Source: Candidatus Izemoplasma sp. (GTDB lineage: Bacteria > Bacillota_I > Bacilli_A > Izemoplasmatales > Izemoplasmataceae). From it: 17,589 nucleotides of DNA. Shown piece after piece: positions 15,889-17,589 of the stretch (positions are counted from its first letter, which is position 1; each line of letters begins with the position of its first letter). A program made the position numbers and the translations under genes. The stretch lies in contig JAOZSP010000011.1 of assembly GCA_029939615.1 (NCBI GenBank), positions 4,509 through 22,097 of the forward strand, written 5' to 3'. Under the pieces are notes generated by a model. The model had not been told where the DNA came from and did no database searches. It saw nothing but the letters and a program-made list of their open reading frames with translations.

Positions 15889-16677
15889 ATGAGTTTCTTA
15901 AGTTTGTTTGGTCATGATTTAAGTGACCCAAGCAAAGCCGCTACAATTGGTACTATTCACCATTTTCTTTATGTTGTGTTTGGTGCATTAACAGTATTTT
16001 TTATTTTAAAGTATGCAAAAAAAATAAGAGCAACAGGTAAAGACTATCACTTAAAAAGATACTGGTTAGTACTTCTTGTTGTTTTAGAGATCGCATATCA
16101 TATCCATAACTGGACATATCCACGGTTTAGTATTCCATTACACATTTGTAGTTTCGCTGTTTTTATGAGTATCTTTTTGCTCCTAACAGATAGCAAAAAG
16201 GTATTTAATTTTGTGTTCTTTGTTGGAACCTTAGGTGGAGCAATGGCTTTACTCGTTCCAAATAGTTGGGGTTACTCATACTATAACTTTAGGTATTATC
16301 ATTTTATTGTTTTACATTGTTCAATTATGGCAGTTCCGTTATACTATTACAAAGCTTATGATTACCGTGTTTCATATCAAACTCTATTATCAGTTTTTAA
16401 GACAGTCGTTGTCATTGGAGTAGCTGTGCACTTAATAAATCTATTCTTCCAATACTACGGAATAGATTCCAATTATTGGTTTATAACATATATACCTGAT
16501 AATGTAGATAATATTTTTCACTCTTACCCTTTATATATAGTAACATTCATTTCAGCTGTATTCTTGACAATGAATATCCTATATTTCCTAACACGTGATA
16601 AGCTTACTATTGAATTAAATAAGAAGGAAAAAGAAGATTTAGAAAAATCAAAACAAAAACCGCTCAATTTAAAGTGA
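15889..16677 (+). CDS. YwaF/TMEM164-family (TIGR02206-like) integral membrane protein
   Basis: The 262-residue protein has about seven hydrophobic helices and the conserved features of the bacterial YwaF family: HNW and IPLHICS at about 73-88, then GGAMALLVP and a histidine-rich RYYHFIVLH at 135-143. Human TMEM164, in the same superfamily, is reported to be a phospholipid acyltransferase that uses a cysteine; C87 beside H85 in IPLHIC is the obvious equivalent here, but this alignment is from memory. The function in bacteria is unknown to me. The ATG at 15889 is chosen over one at 15880 because AGGGG is 9 bases from the former and directly abuts the latter. The C-terminal tail (about 240-262) is charged and probably cytoplasmic. 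The stop lies inside a terminator hairpin. Confidence 0.8.
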   Translation: MSFLSLFGHDLSDPSKAATIGTIHHFLYVVFGALTVFFILKYAKKIRATGKDYHLKRYWLVLLVVLEIAYHIHNWTYPRFSIPLHICSFAVFMSIFLLLTDSKKVFNFVFFVGTLGGAMALLVPNSWGYSYYNFRYYHFIVLHCSIMAVPLYYYKAYDYRVSYQTLLSVFKTVVVIGVAVHLINLFFQYYGIDSNYWFITYIPDNVDNIFHSYPLYIVTFISAVFLTMNILYFLTRDKLTIELNKKEKEDLEKSKQKPLNLK

Positions 16678-16685
16678 GCGGTTTT
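16656..16685. terminator. Strong bidirectional terminator between the YwaF-like gene and rbfA
   Basis: An 11-bp perfect stem (AAAACCGCTCA / TGAGCGGTTTT) with an 8-base loop is flanked by T-rich runs on both strands: TTTTATTATTATTT on the plus strand and TTTTTGTTTTG on the minus strand. It serves the convergent ends of the membrane-protein gene (whose TGA stop is at the start of the right arm) and of rbfA, 5 bases away. Confidence 0.92.
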
Positions 16686-16689
16686 ATTA

Positions 16690-17025
16690 TTATTTCATTA
16701 CTTTTTTTAAACCTTCTTCAATCTTATTTCCATACTCTAATGAATCATCGTATTTTAAGACTAATTGAGGCATTTTGCGCATTTTAACACGAGAAGCTAA
16801 ACGAGATCTTACAAAAGATTTTGATCTTTCTAATGCTTTTTGAGCTGCTGCTTTTTTAGTATCTTGTCCTAGTATTGTGTAGTAAACCGTTAAAAAGCTA
16901 TAATCATTAGTTAACCTTACTTCTGTAATCGTTAGAAATCCGATACTATCATCCTTAACATCACGACGATAAATATCAGTTAAAGCTCTTAGGATTGTGG
17001 TTTCTAAATGTTCTATTTTACTCAA
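16690..17025 (-). CDS. rbfA: 30S ribosome-binding factor A
   Basis: RbfA is a KH-fold protein that binds the immature 30S subunit and helps 16S rRNA 5'-end maturation, important in the cold. The 111-residue product has the family pattern: an N-terminal helix (IEHLETTILRALTDIYRRDV), the strand region FLTITEVRLTNDYSFLTVYYT, and the C-terminal RLASRVKMRKMPQLVLKYDDSL with the conserved D-S pair followed by the final helix. The start must be the TTG at 17025, since no ATG lies in frame before residue 82 or so. This TTG overlaps the infB stop as TTGA, a 4-base coupled junction, and no strong ribosome binding site precedes it. The infB-rbfA order is conserved across Bacillota. Confidence 0.93.
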   Translation of the reverse strand: MSKIEHLETTILRALTDIYRRDVKDDSIGFLTITEVRLTNDYSFLTVYYTILGQDTKKAAAQKALERSKSFVRSRLASRVKMRKMPQLVLKYDDSLEYGNKIEEGLKKVMK

Positions 17026-17589
17026 GAACGACGTATCTCTTTTTCAATTGATGCTTCGATGATATCACCTTGTTTAATATCGTTATATTTCTCAATCATT
17101 ATTCCACATTCATATCCTTCACGAACTTCTTTAGCATCATCTTTAAATCTTTTTAATGATGCCATTTTTCCTTCAAATACAACTACACCATCACGTAATA
17201 CACGTACAAGACTATTTCTTTCAATAGTTCCATCAGTTACATAACATCCACCAATAGTACCAACTTTTGATATTTTGAATGTTTCACGTACTATTGCTTG
17301 GCCAGTTACTACTTCTTCAAATTCTGGGTCTAGCATACCTGTTAGGGCTGCTTCTATTTCTTCAAGAACTTTGTAGATAATATTATATAGTCTTACATCT
17401 ACACCTTTTTCTTTTGCTATTTCTCTTACTTTAGATGTTGGGCGAACATTGAATCCTATTATAATTGCGTTTGAAGCTAATGCAAGTGTTACATCTGTTT
17501 CTGTGATAGTACCTACACTTGAACGAATAACATCAATTTTAGCACCTTCAACTTCAATTTTTTCTAATGACGCTTTTAAGGCTTCGATA
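17022..17589 (-). CDS. infB: Translation initiation factor IF-2, C-terminal part (5' end beyond window)
   Basis: The minus frame is open from the right edge to the TGA at 17022, giving 188 residues. They match the end of IF-2: the domain with IEALKASLEKIEVEGAKIDV and GFNVRP, the helix VLEEIEAALTGMLDPEFEE, and the C2 domain that binds fMet-tRNA, with VGTIGGCYVTDGTI and KQGDIIEA. The G domain lies outside the window. IF-2 is an essential GTPase that places initiator tRNA on the 30S subunit and promotes subunit joining. It is followed by rbfA in a 4-base overlap, the usual end of the nusA-infB operon. Confidence 0.96.
   Translation of the reverse strand, partial: IEALKASLEKIEVEGAKIDVIRSSVGTITETDVTLALASNAIIIGFNVRPTSKVREIAKEKGVDVRLYNIIYKVLEEIEAALTGMLDPEFEEVVTGQAIVRETFKISKVGTIGGCYVTDGTIERNSLVRVLRDGVVVFEGKMASLKRFKDDAKEVREGYECGIMIEKYNDIKQGDIIEASIEKEIRRS

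Noticed and set aside
1..17589. Mycoplasma-type code (UGA = Trp)
   Set aside because: TGA ends galK, uvrC, tetR, the YwaF-like gene and infB at the expected family lengths, and tryptophans in the conserved motifs examined are encoded by TGG.
1..17589. Mobile elements, CRISPR arrays, toxin-antitoxin or phage-defence islands
   Set aside because: No transposase or integrase gene, no direct-repeat array and no unassigned gene cluster is visible; nearly every base belongs to a recognised gene family.

Overview
This window comes from a low-GC (strongly AT-biased) bacterium with Gram-positive-type AGGAGG-like ribosome binding sites and the standard bacterial code. TGA is the stop of galK, uvrC, tetR, the YwaF-like gene and infB, so this is not a UGA=Trp mycoplasma. 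The best guess from base composition and gene content is a Bacillota/Mycoplasmatota lineage near Izemoplasma, Haloplasma or Acholeplasma. That placement is inference; no marker here fixes it. The window is gene-dense, with no gene-free stretch above about 130 bases, and shows no IS element, CRISPR array, tRNA or rRNA.

Left part (1-7860, all minus strand): a complete galactose-use operon in the order galR - galK - galE - galT - galM - GH2 beta-galactosidase, the last running off the left edge. A GH2 enzyme would release galactose, GalM would convert the beta to the alpha anomer, GalK phosphorylates it, GalT exchanges it with UDP-glucose, and GalE regenerates UDP-glucose. The genes are packed with 4-, 8- and 17-base overlaps. 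A LacI-type regulator heads the operon. Two related 16-bp palindromes, one over its own -10 box and one overlapping its stop codon just before the galK ribosome binding site, are good candidates for its operators. No sugar transporter lies in the window.

Middle part (7861-11111, minus strand): a TetR-family regulator, uvrC (overlapping the end of the tetR gene by 8 bases), and a DEDDh 3'-5' exonuclease with an unusual N-terminal domain, 10 bases behind uvrC. A promoter with a palindrome over its -35 box precedes tetR. No terminator is visible between the exonuclease and the gal operon, so the minus-strand genes from tetR to the left edge could be partly co-transcribed.

Right part (11112-16677, plus strand): an RND-family transporter divergent from tetR and probably its target, then, after an intrinsic terminator and with its own promoter, a MATE-family exporter, then a YwaF/TMEM164-like membrane protein. 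A strong bidirectional terminator at 16656-16685 separates this from rbfA and the 3' end of infB (minus strand), the conserved tail of the nusA-infB translation cluster.

Most of the content is ordinary. The points worth a second look are the gal operator pair, the placing of uvrC and a nuclease behind an efflux-type TetR regulator, the domain fused to the exonuclease, substitutions in the RND proton-relay site and the GalT signature, and the TMEM164-like gene.
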